This document shows positions 1 to 7,727 of a DNA stretch of 13,615 nt, in pieces. The notes under the pieces are model-generated. The model was given only the letters and a program-made list of their open reading frames with translations, was not told the origin of the DNA and did no database searches. Source of the DNA: an uncultured Clostridia bacterium (GTDB taxonomy: Bacteria; Bacillota_A; Clostridia; TANB77; CAG-508); NCBI GenBank assembly GCA_944393165.1, contig CALXZF010000086.1, forward strand, positions 1 to 13,615, read 5' to 3'. Made by a program: the position numbers and the translations under genes. Within the stretch, counting starts at the first letter, position 1. Each line of letters starts with the position of its first letter.

Positions 1-1249
1 GTTGATTGAATGGATTTACTCCTAATATTGAACCGGACATGCTACAAGCTAATTCAAAGAAATATATTAATTGTCCTAAGTTATTTGCATCCAATTTTTC
101 CATATTTATTAGCACATTTGGAACATCTCCGTCAACATGTGCTTCTATTGTTCCTTCCATTGCATTTTTATTCACATAATCTAAAGTTTTTCCTGCAAGA
201 TAATTTAACTTATCTAAGTCATCTTCTTCCATTTTCATTTCTATGTTTCGTTCTGGATTTTCTATGTTTATAACAGTTTCAAACAGATTTCTTCTTCCTT
301 CTTGAATATATTGTCCTAGTGAGTGCAAATCTGTAGTAAACTCAGCTCCAGAAGGATATATTCCTTTTAATTCTTTTCCTTCGCTTTCTCCAAATAATTG
401 CTTCCACCATTCTATAAAATAATGCATTTTAGGTTCGTATGTTACCAGAATTTCTATGTTCTTTTCTTTTTCGTACATAATATTTCTTAAAACCGCATAT
501 TTATAGCATTCATTGTATTTTAAGTTATCATCCGAATATTTATCTTGTGCAAGTCTCGCACCCTCCATTAGTTCGTCTATATCAATTCCTGCTGTAGCAA
601 TTGGTAATAATCCCACTGCTGTTAAAACTGAATATCTTCCCCCAATATTGTCTGGAATTACAAATGTTGTGTATTTTTCTTTTTTAGAAAGTTCCTTTAA
701 GGCCCCTTTCTCAGCATCTGTTGTTACATATATTCTGCTTCTAGCTTCTTTAAGGCTATATTTATTCTCCATAATTTCTCTAAAAATTCTAAAAGCAATA
801 GCAGGCTCTGTAGTCGTTCCAGATTTTGATATAACATTTAAAGAAATATCTTTATCTGCCACATAATCTATTAAGTCATTAATATAATTTGGGCTTAAGT
901 TATTTCCAACATATAGTATTTGTGGAGTCTTTCTATCCTCTTTGCTTTGCAAATTATAAAATGTATTTGTAAGAGATTCTATAACCGCTCTAGCACCTAA
1001 ATATGACCCACCAATTCCTATTACTAATAAGACATCAGAATCAGATTGTATTTTTTTAGCTGCTTTTTTTATTTTCTCAAATTCTTTTTTATCATAATCT
1101 GTTGGCAGATTAATCCACCCACAAAATTCGTTTTCATCATTTGCTTTATCATGCAATTTTTTATGTATTTCAGCCACTTGCTCTGCATATTTCATAACAT
1201 TTTTTTCAAACACTTTCGCATTTTTGAAATCCACTTTAATATTACCCAT
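1..1249 (-). CDS. pgi: Glucose-6-phosphate isomerase (partial, C-terminal end off the window)
   Basis: The product interconverts glucose 6-phosphate and fructose 6-phosphate in glycolysis and gluconeogenesis, in the cytoplasm. I translated the minus strand from the ATG at 1249; the frame is open to the left edge, giving 416 codons. Diagnostic stretches are the phosphosugar-binding SKSGTTTEP (about residues 141-149), the family signature [13 protein letters not shown] (Arg205), [13 protein letters not shown] with Glu303 and His309 in the active-site region, and the late [12 protein letters not shown] just before the edge. Bacillus-type enzymes are about 450 residues, so roughly 35 residues, including the FNQPGVEAYK-type signature, lie outside. 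The start is supported by AAAGGAGG seven bases upstream. It looks monocistronic, with its own candidate promoter. No defects are seen in the visible part. Confidence 0.96.
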   Translation of the reverse strand, partial: MGNIKVDFKNAKVFEKNVMKYAEQVAEIHKKLHDKANDENEFCGWINLPTDYDKKEFEKIKKAAKKIQSDSDVLLVIGIGGSYLGARAVIESLTNTFYNLQSKEDRKTPQILYVGNNLSPNYINDLIDYVADKDISLNVISKSGTTTEPAIAFRIFREIMENKYSLKEARSRIYVTTDAEKGALKELSKKEKYTTFVIPDNIGGRYSVLTAVGLLPIATAGIDIDELMEGARLAQDKYSDDNLKYNECYKYAVLRNIMYEKEKNIEILVTYEPKMHYFIEWWKQLFGESEGKELKGIYPSGAEFTTDLHSLGQYIQEGRRNLFETVINIENPERNIEMKMEEDDLDKLNYLAGKTLDYVNKNAMEGTIEAHVDGDVPNVLINMEKLDANNLGQLIYFFELACSMSGSILGVNPFNQ

Positions 1250-1261
1250 ACAATTCCTCCT

Positions 1262-1276
1262 TTGTATATTATACAA
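1262..1276. promoter_or_regulatory. Palindrome TTGTATA-T-TATACAA in the pgi leader
   Basis: A perfect inverted repeat with 7-bp arms and a 1-bp centre lies between the candidate pgi promoter and the AGGAGG ribosome binding site. A partial copy (TTGTATAAT on the minus strand) lies about 27 bp further upstream, over the -10 region. The spacing would suit a repressor operator, but AT-rich DNA gives such palindromes by chance and I do not recognise a regulator for it. Confidence 0.3.
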
Positions 1277-1287
1277 TATTCTCTTAT

Positions 1288-1316
1288 ATAATATTATACA
1301 AATAGTTTTTATTCAA
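1288..1316 (-). promoter_or_regulatory. Candidate SigA-type promoter of pgi
   Basis: Read on the minus strand, TTGAAT (1311-1316) and TATTAT (1288-1293) are separated by 17 bases, which fits a vegetative promoter. Transcription would start near 1281 and give a leader of about 30 nt. The region is very AT-rich, so other -10-like hexamers occur nearby (for example TATAAT at 1293-1298), but none has an equally good -35 at the right distance. Confidence 0.45.
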
Positions 1317-1457
1317 GGGTTTTTAGGATTTTCTTTTGGAAATTTTTTGAATGATGTTACAATTCACGGCTTGCTAAACTCTCTTATAATCTAATAGTAG
1401 TTCTAATTTACTGTACCACACTTCATTTATGCCCATTTTCAGTAAATAGTAAAAATG

Positions 1458-1520
1458 AGGAGTGTCCCAAATGACCAAGAACTTGGACAAAAAGGAGTGT
1501 CCCTTTTGGCCAAGTTCTTG
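1458..1520. repeat. Two direct copies of a 35-bp palindromic repeat (GGAGTGTCCC type)
   Basis: AGGAGTGTCCC occurs at 1458-1468 and 1493-1503, a period of 35 bp. Each copy is followed by a short palindrome, CCAAG-AA-CTTGG in the first and CCAAG-TT-CTTG in the second. The layout (a TGTCCC core followed by a palindromic linker) matches that of the 34-bp repeats around 9216-10152, although the sequence differs, so the two may belong to one superfamily of dispersed palindromic elements. The rest of the gap between pgi and the exporter operon (about 1317-1457) shows no gene or clear signal. Confidence 0.7.
1476..1520 (-). terminator. Hairpin after the ABC exporter operon, possible terminator
   Basis: CAAGAACTTGG (1476-1486) and CCAAGTTCTTG (1510-1520) are perfectly complementary 11-bp arms. 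Inside them AAAAGG and CCTTTT can extend the stem after a small bulge. It begins three bases past the stop codon of the exporter gene. On the minus strand it is not followed by a clear T-run, so it may protect the 3' end or terminate weakly rather than act as a classic intrinsic terminator. Confidence 0.4.
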
Positions 1521-1523
1521 ATT

Positions 1524-3395
1524 TTAGTCTATTTCAATTGCTCCGGTATATAATCCATAATACATACCTTTTTTAGCTATTAACTCATTATGATTTCCTC
1601 TTTCTATAATTCTACCATGGTCTAAAACCATAATTAAATCCGAATTTCTAATTGTAGATAATCTATGAGCTATAACAAAAACTGTTCTACCTTTCATAAG
1701 TTTATCCATACCGTCTTGAACAATTTTTTCTGTACGAGTATCAATGCTTGATGTTGCTTCATCTAGTATTAATACTGGTGCATTATCAAGTGCTGCTCTT
1801 GCAATTGATAATAATTGTCTTTGTCCTTGTGATAAACCTTCTCCGCTTCCAGAAATAACTGTATCATATCCTTGTGGTAGATGTTTTATGAATGTGTCTG
1901 CATTTGCAAGTTTAGCAGCAGCATACACTTCTTCATCAGAAGCATTTGGTCTTGAGTATCTAATATTGTCTTTAATTGTTCCTGTGAATAAGTTTGTATC
2001 TTGCAATACCATTCCAAGCGATCTTCTTAAATCTGCTTTCTTTATTTTCCTAATATTTATTCCGTCATATCTAATTTTTCCGCCTTGTATATCATAAAAA
2101 CGGTTGATTAAGTTTGTAATTGTTGTTTTACCAGCACCTGTCGCACCAACAAATGCTACTTTCTGTCCTTCTTTTGCTTCTAGCGAAATATCGTGAAGAA
2201 CTACTTTTTTGTCTGTATATCCAAACACGACATCAGCAAATGTAACTTTTCCTCTTAATCGTGCATATGTAATTCTTCCGTCATGATGAGGATGTTTCCA
2301 AGCCCATAGTCCTGTTCTTTCCTCTGTCTCAACAATTTTTCCATTTTCCATTTTTGCATTAACTAATGTAACATATCCTTCATCTATTTCTGGCTCTTCA
2401 TCTATTAATTTAAATATTCTTTCAGCACCAGCTAAAGCCATAACAATAAAGTTCATTTGTTGTGAAACTTGGCTTAGTGGATTTGTAAATGCTTTTACAT
2501 ATTGTAAGAATGCTGCAATGCTACCTATTGATAATATACCATTTACAGATAATATACCTCCTATAACTGCTACAAGTACATAACCTAAGTTACCAATGTT
2601 TGCTATACAAGGCATTAATATATTTGCATAGGTGTTTGCTTTAGCACCACTATCACATAGGTTTTCATTTAATTCGTCAAATTTTTTTTTCGATTCTTCT
2701 TCATGACAGAATACTTTTACAACTTTTTGGCCTTCCATCATTTCTTCAATATAACCATTTACTTTACTTAAATCTTCTTGTTGTTTTACGAAATATCTAG
2801 AACTGTTTCCTCCTAAATATCTTGATACAAATGTCATTATTATTACCATTGCTATAACAACTAAAGTTAAATAAATATTAGTTGTAAACATTGAAATTAA
2901 TACTGTTATCATTGTTACAGCTGCCGAAAACACTTGTGGAATACTTTGGCTTAAGCATTGTCTTAATGAGTCAACATCATTTGTGTATGTACTCATAACT
3001 TCTCCATGTGAGTGGCTGTCAAAGTATCCTATTGGCAAGCTTTGCATATGCTCAAACATTTCTGTACGAATTTTATTTAATATTCCTTGAGAAATATTAA
3101 TCATAAGCCTATTGTATATATATGTTGCAAGTACACCTATTATATACACTATTCCCATTGATATAATAGCTTGAAGTAGAGATGAAAAATCTGGATTTTG
3201 ATTTCCTATTAATGGCACTATGTATTCGTCTATCAATCTTTCGATAAATTGAATTCCCATTACATTAGCAAATGCACTTATAATTATTGCTATAAACACA
3301 ATAAAAAATTGCAATTTATATGTTGTAAATACATATTTTAAAAGTCTTAATACTGTCTTTGATTTTTTAGTCTTCTTTTCCATTTTCTTCATCAT
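1524..3395 (-). CDS. ABC exporter half-transporter, catalytic-site subunit (TM288-like)
   Basis: This is a type IV ABC exporter half: an N-terminal six-helix membrane domain (about residues 20-330) fused to an ATPase domain (about 380-620). Visible motifs are Walker A GATGAGKTT (417-425, Lys423), the signature LSQGQ (521-525), Walker B ILDEATSS with Asp545 and catalytic Glu546, and the switch His577. A stretch containing GLWAWKHPHHDG joins the two domains; it is common in this clostridial subfamily. Its ATPase site is intact, but its signature has Gln in place of the usual Gly, as in the second subunit of heterodimeric exporters. It overlaps the upstream exporter gene by 29 bp, so the two are translationally coupled. 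The start is ambiguous: AGGAG directly abuts the ATG at 3395, and ATGs at 3392 and 3383 are alternatives. The substrate is unknown; lipids, drugs or peptides are typical of the family. Confidence 0.93.
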   Translation of the reverse strand: MMKKMEKKTKKSKTVLRLLKYVFTTYKLQFFIVFIAIIISAFANVMGIQFIERLIDEYIVPLIGNQNPDFSSLLQAIISMGIVYIIGVLATYIYNRLMINISQGILNKIRTEMFEHMQSLPIGYFDSHSHGEVMSTYTNDVDSLRQCLSQSIPQVFSAAVTMITVLISMFTTNIYLTLVVIAMVIIMTFVSRYLGGNSSRYFVKQQEDLSKVNGYIEEMMEGQKVVKVFCHEEESKKKFDELNENLCDSGAKANTYANILMPCIANIGNLGYVLVAVIGGILSVNGILSIGSIAAFLQYVKAFTNPLSQVSQQMNFIVMALAGAERIFKLIDEEPEIDEGYVTLVNAKMENGKIVETEERTGLWAWKHPHHDGRITYARLRGKVTFADVVFGYTDKKVVLHDISLEAKEGQKVAFVGATGAGKTTITNLINRFYDIQGGKIRYDGINIRKIKKADLRRSLGMVLQDTNLFTGTIKDNIRYSRPNASDEEVYAAAKLANADTFIKHLPQGYDTVISGSGEGLSQGQRQLLSIARAALDNAPVLILDEATSSIDTRTEKIVQDGMDKLMKGRTVFVIAHRLSTIRNSDLIMVLDHGRIIERGNHNELIAKKGMYYGLYTGAIEID

Positions 3396-5118
3396 CTCCT
3401 TTCATTTGTGAATCATATACTTCTTTATATATTTTATTTGTTTTTAATAATTCTTCTGATGTTCCAATTCCGTCTATTTTTCCTTCATTTAGCACTATAA
3501 TTTTGTCTGCATCTTCTATAGAACTAATTCTTTGTGCAATAATTATCTTTGTTGTATTTGGTATTTCTTCTCTAAATGCTTTTCTAATTAATGCATCTGT
3601 TTTTGTATCTACTGCACTTGTTGAATCATCCAATATTAATATTTTTGGTTTCTTCAAAAGTGCTCTTGCAATACATATTCTTTGTTTTTGACCACCAGAC
3701 ACATTTGTTCCACCTTGGTCTAAAACAGTCTCATAGTTTGCAGGGAATTGTTGTATAAAATCATCTGCTTGTGCAAGTTTACATACTCTCTCAAGTTCTT
3801 CGTCATCAGCTTCTTTGTTTCCCCACCTTAAGTTTTCACTAATTGTTCCTGAGAACAAAACATTTTTCTGTAATACCATAGAAACGCTGTCTCTTAGAGT
3901 ATCTATGTCGTAATTTCTTACATCAACACCACCAACTTTAACTTTTCCTTTGGTAGCATCGTAAAGTCTTGGTATTAATTGTACCAATGTAGACTTAGAA
4001 CTTCCTGTTCCACCTATAATTCCAACTGTTTCTCCAGGTTTAATTTCTAAATTAATATTTCGCAATGCAAATTTTTCTTTATCTTTCTCATCACTATAGC
4101 AAAAACTTACATTTTCAAAAGATATTGAACCGTCTTTAACTTCTTTTATAGTTTTTTCTTTATTCTTAATTGCTGGTTCTTCTTCTAAAACTTCTACAAT
4201 TCTTTCTGCTGAAGATTGAGCAATAATAACCATAACAAATACCATAGAAAGCATCATTAAGCTCATAAGGATTTGATAAGCATATGTTATTATGCTTGAT
4301 AATTGACCTGTTTGCATTTCTCCGCCAACTATTAATTGTGCACTAAACCATGAAATTAATAATATACATGAATACACTGTAAATTGCATGATTGGAGAGT
4401 TAAATGCAACTATTTTTTCTGCTTTTTTGAAGATTGTATAAACTTCATTATTTACATTTTTGAATTTTTCTTTTTCTAAGTCTTCTTTTGCATATGCTTT
4501 TACTACTCTAATTCCACTTAAGTCTTCTTGTACAACTCTGTTTAGTTCATCGTACTTCTTAAATACCCTTTCAAAATGTGGATGTGCTTTTTTAGCAATA
4601 AAGATTAAAAGGAATCCTAAAACTGGAATAGCTACTAAGAATATACAAGCCAATTTTGCACTTATTGTAAAGCACATTATTAGCGCGAAAATAAGCATTA
4701 TTGGAGCCCTTACTAAAGTTCTGATAATCATTTGAAAAGCATTTTGAACATTGGTAACATCTGTAGTAAGTCTTGTGATTAAACTTGATGTTGAAAATTT
4801 ATCTATGTTTTCAAACGCATATGTTTGAATTTTATCAAACATAGCTTTTCTTAAATTTTTAGCATATCCAGCTGATGCTTTTGCTGCAAATCTTCCAGAT
4901 AGCATACCAAAAGCTAGTGATAATATTGCAGATATAATCAATAATACACCAATTTCAAGAATGTATTTTACATCGCCATTTTGTATACCAACATCTATGA
5001 TTTTTGCCATTAAGAATGGTATGATAACTTCCATAACGACTTCCAAAACAACAAAAACTGGTGTCAAAATTGAATCGCGTTTACAATCTTTTATGTATTT
5101 TGCTAGTTTCTTTATCAT
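3367..5118 (-). CDS. ABC exporter half-transporter, degenerate-site subunit (TM287-like)
   Basis: This is a 583-residue half-transporter with a six-helix membrane domain (about 15-310) and an ATPase domain (about 330-570). Walker A is GGTGSSKST (369-377, Lys375), with Ser in place of the last Gly before Lys. The signature VSGGQ is canonical (473-477). Walker B reads LILDDSTSAVD, so Asp498 replaces the catalytic Glu, and the switch position is Gln529 (IAQRIS) in place of His. These changes are those expected of the subunit that contributes the non-hydrolytic ATP site in TM287/288- or BmrC/BmrD-like heterodimers. It pairs with the overlapping downstream gene. The start at 5118 has AGGAGG six bases upstream. 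It follows marR by 60 bp with no terminator between, so it is probably co-transcribed with and controlled by that regulator. Confidence 0.94.
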   Translation of the reverse strand: MIKKLAKYIKDCKRDSILTPVFVVLEVVMEVIIPFLMAKIIDVGIQNGDVKYILEIGVLLIISAILSLAFGMLSGRFAAKASAGYAKNLRKAMFDKIQTYAFENIDKFSTSSLITRLTTDVTNVQNAFQMIIRTLVRAPIMLIFALIMCFTISAKLACIFLVAIPVLGFLLIFIAKKAHPHFERVFKKYDELNRVVQEDLSGIRVVKAYAKEDLEKEKFKNVNNEVYTIFKKAEKIVAFNSPIMQFTVYSCILLISWFSAQLIVGGEMQTGQLSSIITYAYQILMSLMMLSMVFVMVIIAQSSAERIVEVLEEEPAIKNKEKTIKEVKDGSISFENVSFCYSDEKDKEKFALRNINLEIKPGETVGIIGGTGSSKSTLVQLIPRLYDATKGKVKVGGVDVRNYDIDTLRDSVSMVLQKNVLFSGTISENLRWGNKEADDEELERVCKLAQADDFIQQFPANYETVLDQGGTNVSGGQKQRICIARALLKKPKILILDDSTSAVDTKTDALIRKAFREEIPNTTKIIIAQRISSIEDADKIIVLNEGKIDGIGTSEELLKTNKIYKEVYDSQMKGDDEENGKED

Positions 5119-5178
5119 TTTTACCTCCTATAATTTTTACATTTTTTAGACAATGTTTCTTTGCATAAACATTATCTT

Positions 5179-5619
5179 CTATTCTAAGTTCTTTGACATT
5201 TTATCTAATGTTTTCATGAATTGAGCAAGCTCTTCTTTGCTCAAATCTGTTTTTAATATGCTTTCTACTTTTTCGATTTCTTTTTCTATGCTACTTTGTA
5301 TCTCCAATGATTTATCAGTTAAAATGATTTTTTTAAGTCTTGCATCTTCTGTGCTTGACTCTCTTTTTATCAACCCATTTTTCTCCATTAGGCTTAATAT
5401 TTCTGCAACTGTTGCTCTTCTCATGTTAAATTTTGCTTCTATATTTTTAGCATAAACTTCTCCATGTTTTGAGCATTCTTTAATTATTCCAATAAAACTA
5501 CATTGAACTGCTGTAACATCATACTTTGATACTGATTCGTCAACTTTTCTTTTTATCTGCCTAGATAGTATGTGTACACATCGTCCTATATCCCTTTTTT
5601 CTATATTTACCACCTCCAT
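5179..5619 (-). CDS. MarR-family transcriptional regulator
   Basis: The predicted protein has 146 residues, the usual MarR length. It has an N-terminal dimerisation helix (GRCVHILSRQIKRKVDE), a winged helix-turn-helix in the middle (recognition region around MRRATVAEILSLMEKNGLIKR, about 66-86), the wing (ESSTEDARLKKIILT) and a C-terminal helical part. Proteins of this family bind palindromes as dimers and release them on ligand binding. It is the first gene of an operon with the two exporter halves, so it probably represses its own exporter. The start is odd: the ATG at 5619 has no ribosome binding site before it, and a strong GGAGG overlaps it and extends downstream. Translation could begin a few codons later, for example at the AUA at 5604. 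The stop is TAG. Confidence 0.92.
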   Translation of the reverse strand: MEVVNIEKRDIGRCVHILSRQIKRKVDESVSKYDVTAVQCSFIGIIKECSKHGEVYAKNIEAKFNMRRATVAEILSLMEKNGLIKRESSTEDARLKKIILTDKSLEIQSSIEKEIEKVESILKTDLSKEELAQFMKTLDKMSKNLE

Positions 5620-5645
5620 ATATTGTTAGGCAACTAACAATATAT
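5618..5645. promoter_or_regulatory. Palindromic operator, probable MarR binding site
   Basis: This is a perfect inverted repeat with 12-bp arms (ATATATTGTTAG and its complement) around a 4-bp centre GCAA. It touches the -10 box on one side and the annotated marR start codon on the other, so it covers the predicted transcription start. The inner TTGTTAG-4-CTAACAA resembles known MarR-family operators in length and symmetry. Binding by the adjacent MarR protein is inferred. Confidence 0.8.
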
Positions 5646-5672
5646 TATATGCTTTTGTTTTCCATTTGTCAA
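5644..5672 (-). promoter_or_regulatory. Consensus SigA promoter of the marR-ABC-ABC operon
   Basis: On the minus strand a perfect TTGACA (5667-5672) and a perfect TATAAT (5644-5649) are separated by exactly 17 bases. Transcription would start near 5637, inside the palindrome that follows. Such a strong promoter needs a repressor to be useful, which fits MarR autoregulation. Confidence 0.9.
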
Positions 5673-5838
5673 GCAATATTTGGAATTTTTTTGTAGAGTG
5701 GTAAAATAAAAAGTACTATGATTCATGGCCTTAGTTTCATTTTAGCGAATAATAACATTTTATTATGGAATGGAATGTGATTTGAACTATAAATTATCAA
5801 AAATTTTTCTACTGCAACAAATAAAAGTAATACTAGCG

Positions 5839-5867
5839 TTGACATAATTCAGCCTTTAAGTTATAAT
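5839..5867 (+). promoter_or_regulatory. Consensus SigA promoter of the plus-strand gene
   Basis: TTGACA (5839-5844) and TATAAT (5862-5867) are separated by 17 bases, a perfect vegetative promoter. Transcription should start near 5874, leaving a leader of about 47 nt before the ATG at 5921. Between this promoter and the divergent marR promoter (5673-5838) I see only AT-rich DNA with no gene. Confidence 0.9.
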
Positions 5868-5877
5868 GTTGTTGAAT

Positions 5878-5893
5878 TTGTGAAATGTCACAA
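5878..5893. promoter_or_regulatory. Palindrome TTGTGA-AATG-TCACAA in the leader
   Basis: Perfect 6-bp arms around a 4-bp centre lie just after the predicted transcription start of the plus-strand gene. The position suits repressor binding. The arms recall CRP/FNR-type half-sites, but the spacing is not the classic CRP spacing, so no regulator is assigned. Confidence 0.4.
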
Positions 5894-5920
5894 TTCGCAC
5901 ACAAGAAAGGAGGCATAAAT

Positions 5921-6556
5921 ATGCCAGGAATTTTGTATCACTTAGCTTTTGCTGAAGAGGTCTACCGGTATATCCAAGATGAGGTAGATCCAGTCCAATT
6001 TTTTGCTGGGAATTTGATTCCTGACTTGGCATCTGCAAACAAGTCAATTACCCATTATCGAGTTCCAGCATCATTGGAAGGTTTTGATGTTCCAGATATG
6101 GAAAAAGTCAAAAAAGATTTATTTGATAGAACTAATTCTATCAAATTAGGAATGTATTGTCATCTTTACTTTGACTATCATTTTATTGAAGACTTTTTAA
6201 TCCCTGGAATTGAAATCGATTCCAAGAACAAGGTTGTGAAAAATCGGCATACTGGAAAGAGTTGGCCAGAAAAAGAATATCGTGCTGCTCTTCATAGAGG
6301 TTATACAGAAATTAATCCTCTATTATTAGAGACTGGATTCGTTAAGCAGGAAACGCTTGATATGCTGCCAGATGTTCTTCCAAATACCGGAATTCCTCTC
6401 TATGATGAGAGAGTACCAAAAACTTGGAGACAAAAGCTAAACGGTTATCTTGCTGAGAAACTTCCGTATACGGGAGAGGCATTAGATTATGAACAGTTAT
6501 GTTCAGCCACTTCAGCTATAGCCAAAAAATTTGTAGAAGAAGAGCTACAGCTTTGA
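5921..6556 (+). CDS. Putative zinc-dependent phospholipase C-like hydrolase
   Basis: This is a 211-residue protein, probably cytoplasmic: no signal peptide or membrane segment is visible. Its pattern recalls the zinc-dependent phospholipase C-like family: His7 in the N-terminal MPGILYHLAFAEEVY, AGNLIPDLA with Asp35, His45 in THYR, and LGMYCHLYFDYHFIEDF with His81 and Asp85. These His and Asp residues are plausible metal ligands. The natural substrate cannot be told. The start at 5921 is chosen over the ATG at 5885 because AAAGGAGG lies seven bases upstream of it. It is the only plus-strand gene here, with its own promoter and terminator, and by eye is less AT-rich than its neighbours (codons such as CGG, CCG, TAC), so it may have been acquired separately. 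The existence of the gene is near certain; the family assignment is moderate. Confidence 0.85.
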   Translation: MPGILYHLAFAEEVYRYIQDEVDPVQFFAGNLIPDLASANKSITHYRVPASLEGFDVPDMEKVKKDLFDRTNSIKLGMYCHLYFDYHFIEDFLIPGIEIDSKNKVVKNRHTGKSWPEKEYRAALHRGYTEINPLLLETGFVKQETLDMLPDVLPNTGIPLYDERVPKTWRQKLNGYLAEKLPYTGEALDYEQLCSATSAIAKKFVEEELQL

Positions 6557-6562
6557 TACAGA

Positions 6563-6595
6563 AAAACAAGTTGATGAAATTCATCAACTTGTTTT
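6563..6595. terminator. Bidirectional intrinsic terminator between converging genes
   Basis: Perfect 16-bp arms (6563-6578 and 6580-6595) surround a single central base, giving a strong hairpin with a T-rich arm on both strands. It starts seven bases after the plus-strand gene's TGA and lies 14 bases beyond the spoIIP stop, so it can end transcription from both sides. Confidence 0.87.
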
Positions 6596-6608
6596 CTATT
6601 TAATTTAT

Positions 6609-7727
6609 TTATTTCAGCACTTCACTTAAGACTTTCGATAAATATTTCATACTTACTAAACATTGCTCCATTGTGTTGCCTGTAGCTCCAACCTCTATTA
6701 TACTCGCTCCTTTTGCGAGCTGTTGATTATATCTGCTATCTCTTAAAATTATAGGCTTAAACAATCCTGGATAAAGTTCATTTGCTTTTTCTTGTATTTT
6801 TATAGCAAGCTTTAAATTCTCATTCCAATTATCATGTTCGCTTCCTCCGCCATTGCTTCCTATTACAAACATCATTTGAGCGGCTTCTTCATCTCCTATT
6901 TTAACTGTTGGGGCATATGAACTATCTCCTATGGCATCTCTATGTATATCAAACACTATGTCTGTGTCTTCATTTTCTTCAAGCAGTTTTGCCGCCCCTT
7001 TTAGTGATCTATCATAAGATTCACTATAGGAAGAATCATATATAGTTGTATCATGTATTACATTATATCCATAATGTTTCATGTATTTTGTAAGTTCTTC
7101 TCCAACCCTTACCATATTGCAATTTGTATCTTTTGTTCTAAAATTTCCTGAAGCTTTGTACGAGTACTTTTCTGTTGGTGTGTAGCTTTCGCATGTATGT
7201 GTATGATATATAAGGATATTTTTTGTATTTACACTAACATCAGGAGTTAGCATCTCTTCAGTTAATTTAATATTATCTGTTTCATTTCTAATTTTTACAC
7301 CATTGTATTCACTTGTATATTTCTCTGGCACATTAGTTTCAACAACTTCTGTTTTTACTCCTGTTTCGGCTTCTTGTAATTCTTCCTCATTTTCGCCACT
7401 TGTATTCTCACTACTTTCAGTAACTTCTACTGCTGTATCTTCACTATTAGGCTCTGTACTTTCAATTACTCCTAATTCAATTCCTAGTGCTAATTTTAAT
7501 GGCTCTACTTTGCTACCTGCGCTAATGGATTCTTCCTTTTTATTTACCGCTTTTATGCTAGGTACAACGGTATCTAAGCAAGACAAGAAAGAATTCTTTT
7601 CAATATTCAAATTTGTTTTAAAACTAGCAAAAAACTTAGTTAAAAACACAACTATTGCTATAACCAATGTTATGCGAATTAAATATTTAACAATATCTTT
7701 TAATTCTATTACAGCAAGATTTATCAT
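6609..7727 (-). CDS. spoIIP: Stage II sporulation protein P (peptidoglycan hydrolase)
   Basis: SpoIIP is the amidase/endopeptidase that, with SpoIID and SpoIIM, removes septal peptidoglycan so that the mother-cell membrane can engulf the forespore. The protein has 372 residues: a short cytoplasmic start, one membrane helix (about 14-33, KYLIRITLVIAIVVFL), an acidic low-complexity linker (about 80-140), and the C-terminal amidase domain. Visible catalytic/zinc motifs are IYHTHTCESY (His175, His177, Glu180), VFDIHRDAIG (His262) and SIIEVGA (Glu345). The start at 7727 is preferred because AAAGG lies eight bases upstream; an in-frame TTG seven codons earlier has no such support. In Bacillus the gene follows gpr, but here it stands alone between the plus-strand gene and hisS. 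It implies a spore-forming organism. Confidence 0.94.
   Translation of the reverse strand: MINLAVIELKDIVKYLIRITLVIAIVVFLTKFFASFKTNLNIEKNSFLSCLDTVVPSIKAVNKKEESISAGSKVEPLKLALGIELGVIESTEPNSEDTAVEVTESSENTSGENEEELQEAETGVKTEVVETNVPEKYTSEYNGVKIRNETDNIKLTEEMLTPDVSVNTKNILIYHTHTCESYTPTEKYSYKASGNFRTKDTNCNMVRVGEELTKYMKHYGYNVIHDTTIYDSSYSESYDRSLKGAAKLLEENEDTDIVFDIHRDAIGDSSYAPTVKIGDEEAAQMMFVIGSNGGGSEHDNWNENLKLAIKIQEKANELYPGLFKPIILRDSRYNQQLAKGASIIEVGATGNTMEQCLVSMKYLSKVLSEVLK

Noticed and set aside
5119..5178. Terminator between marR and the first exporter gene
   Set aside because: The only hairpin has 7-bp arms (AATGTTT/AAACATT), an 8-base loop and no T-run, so it is too weak.
5885..5920. Start of the plus-strand gene at the ATG at 5885
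   Set aside because: There is no ribosome binding site before it, whereas the ATG at 5921 has AAAGGAGG at ideal distance and gives the family-like start MPGILYH.
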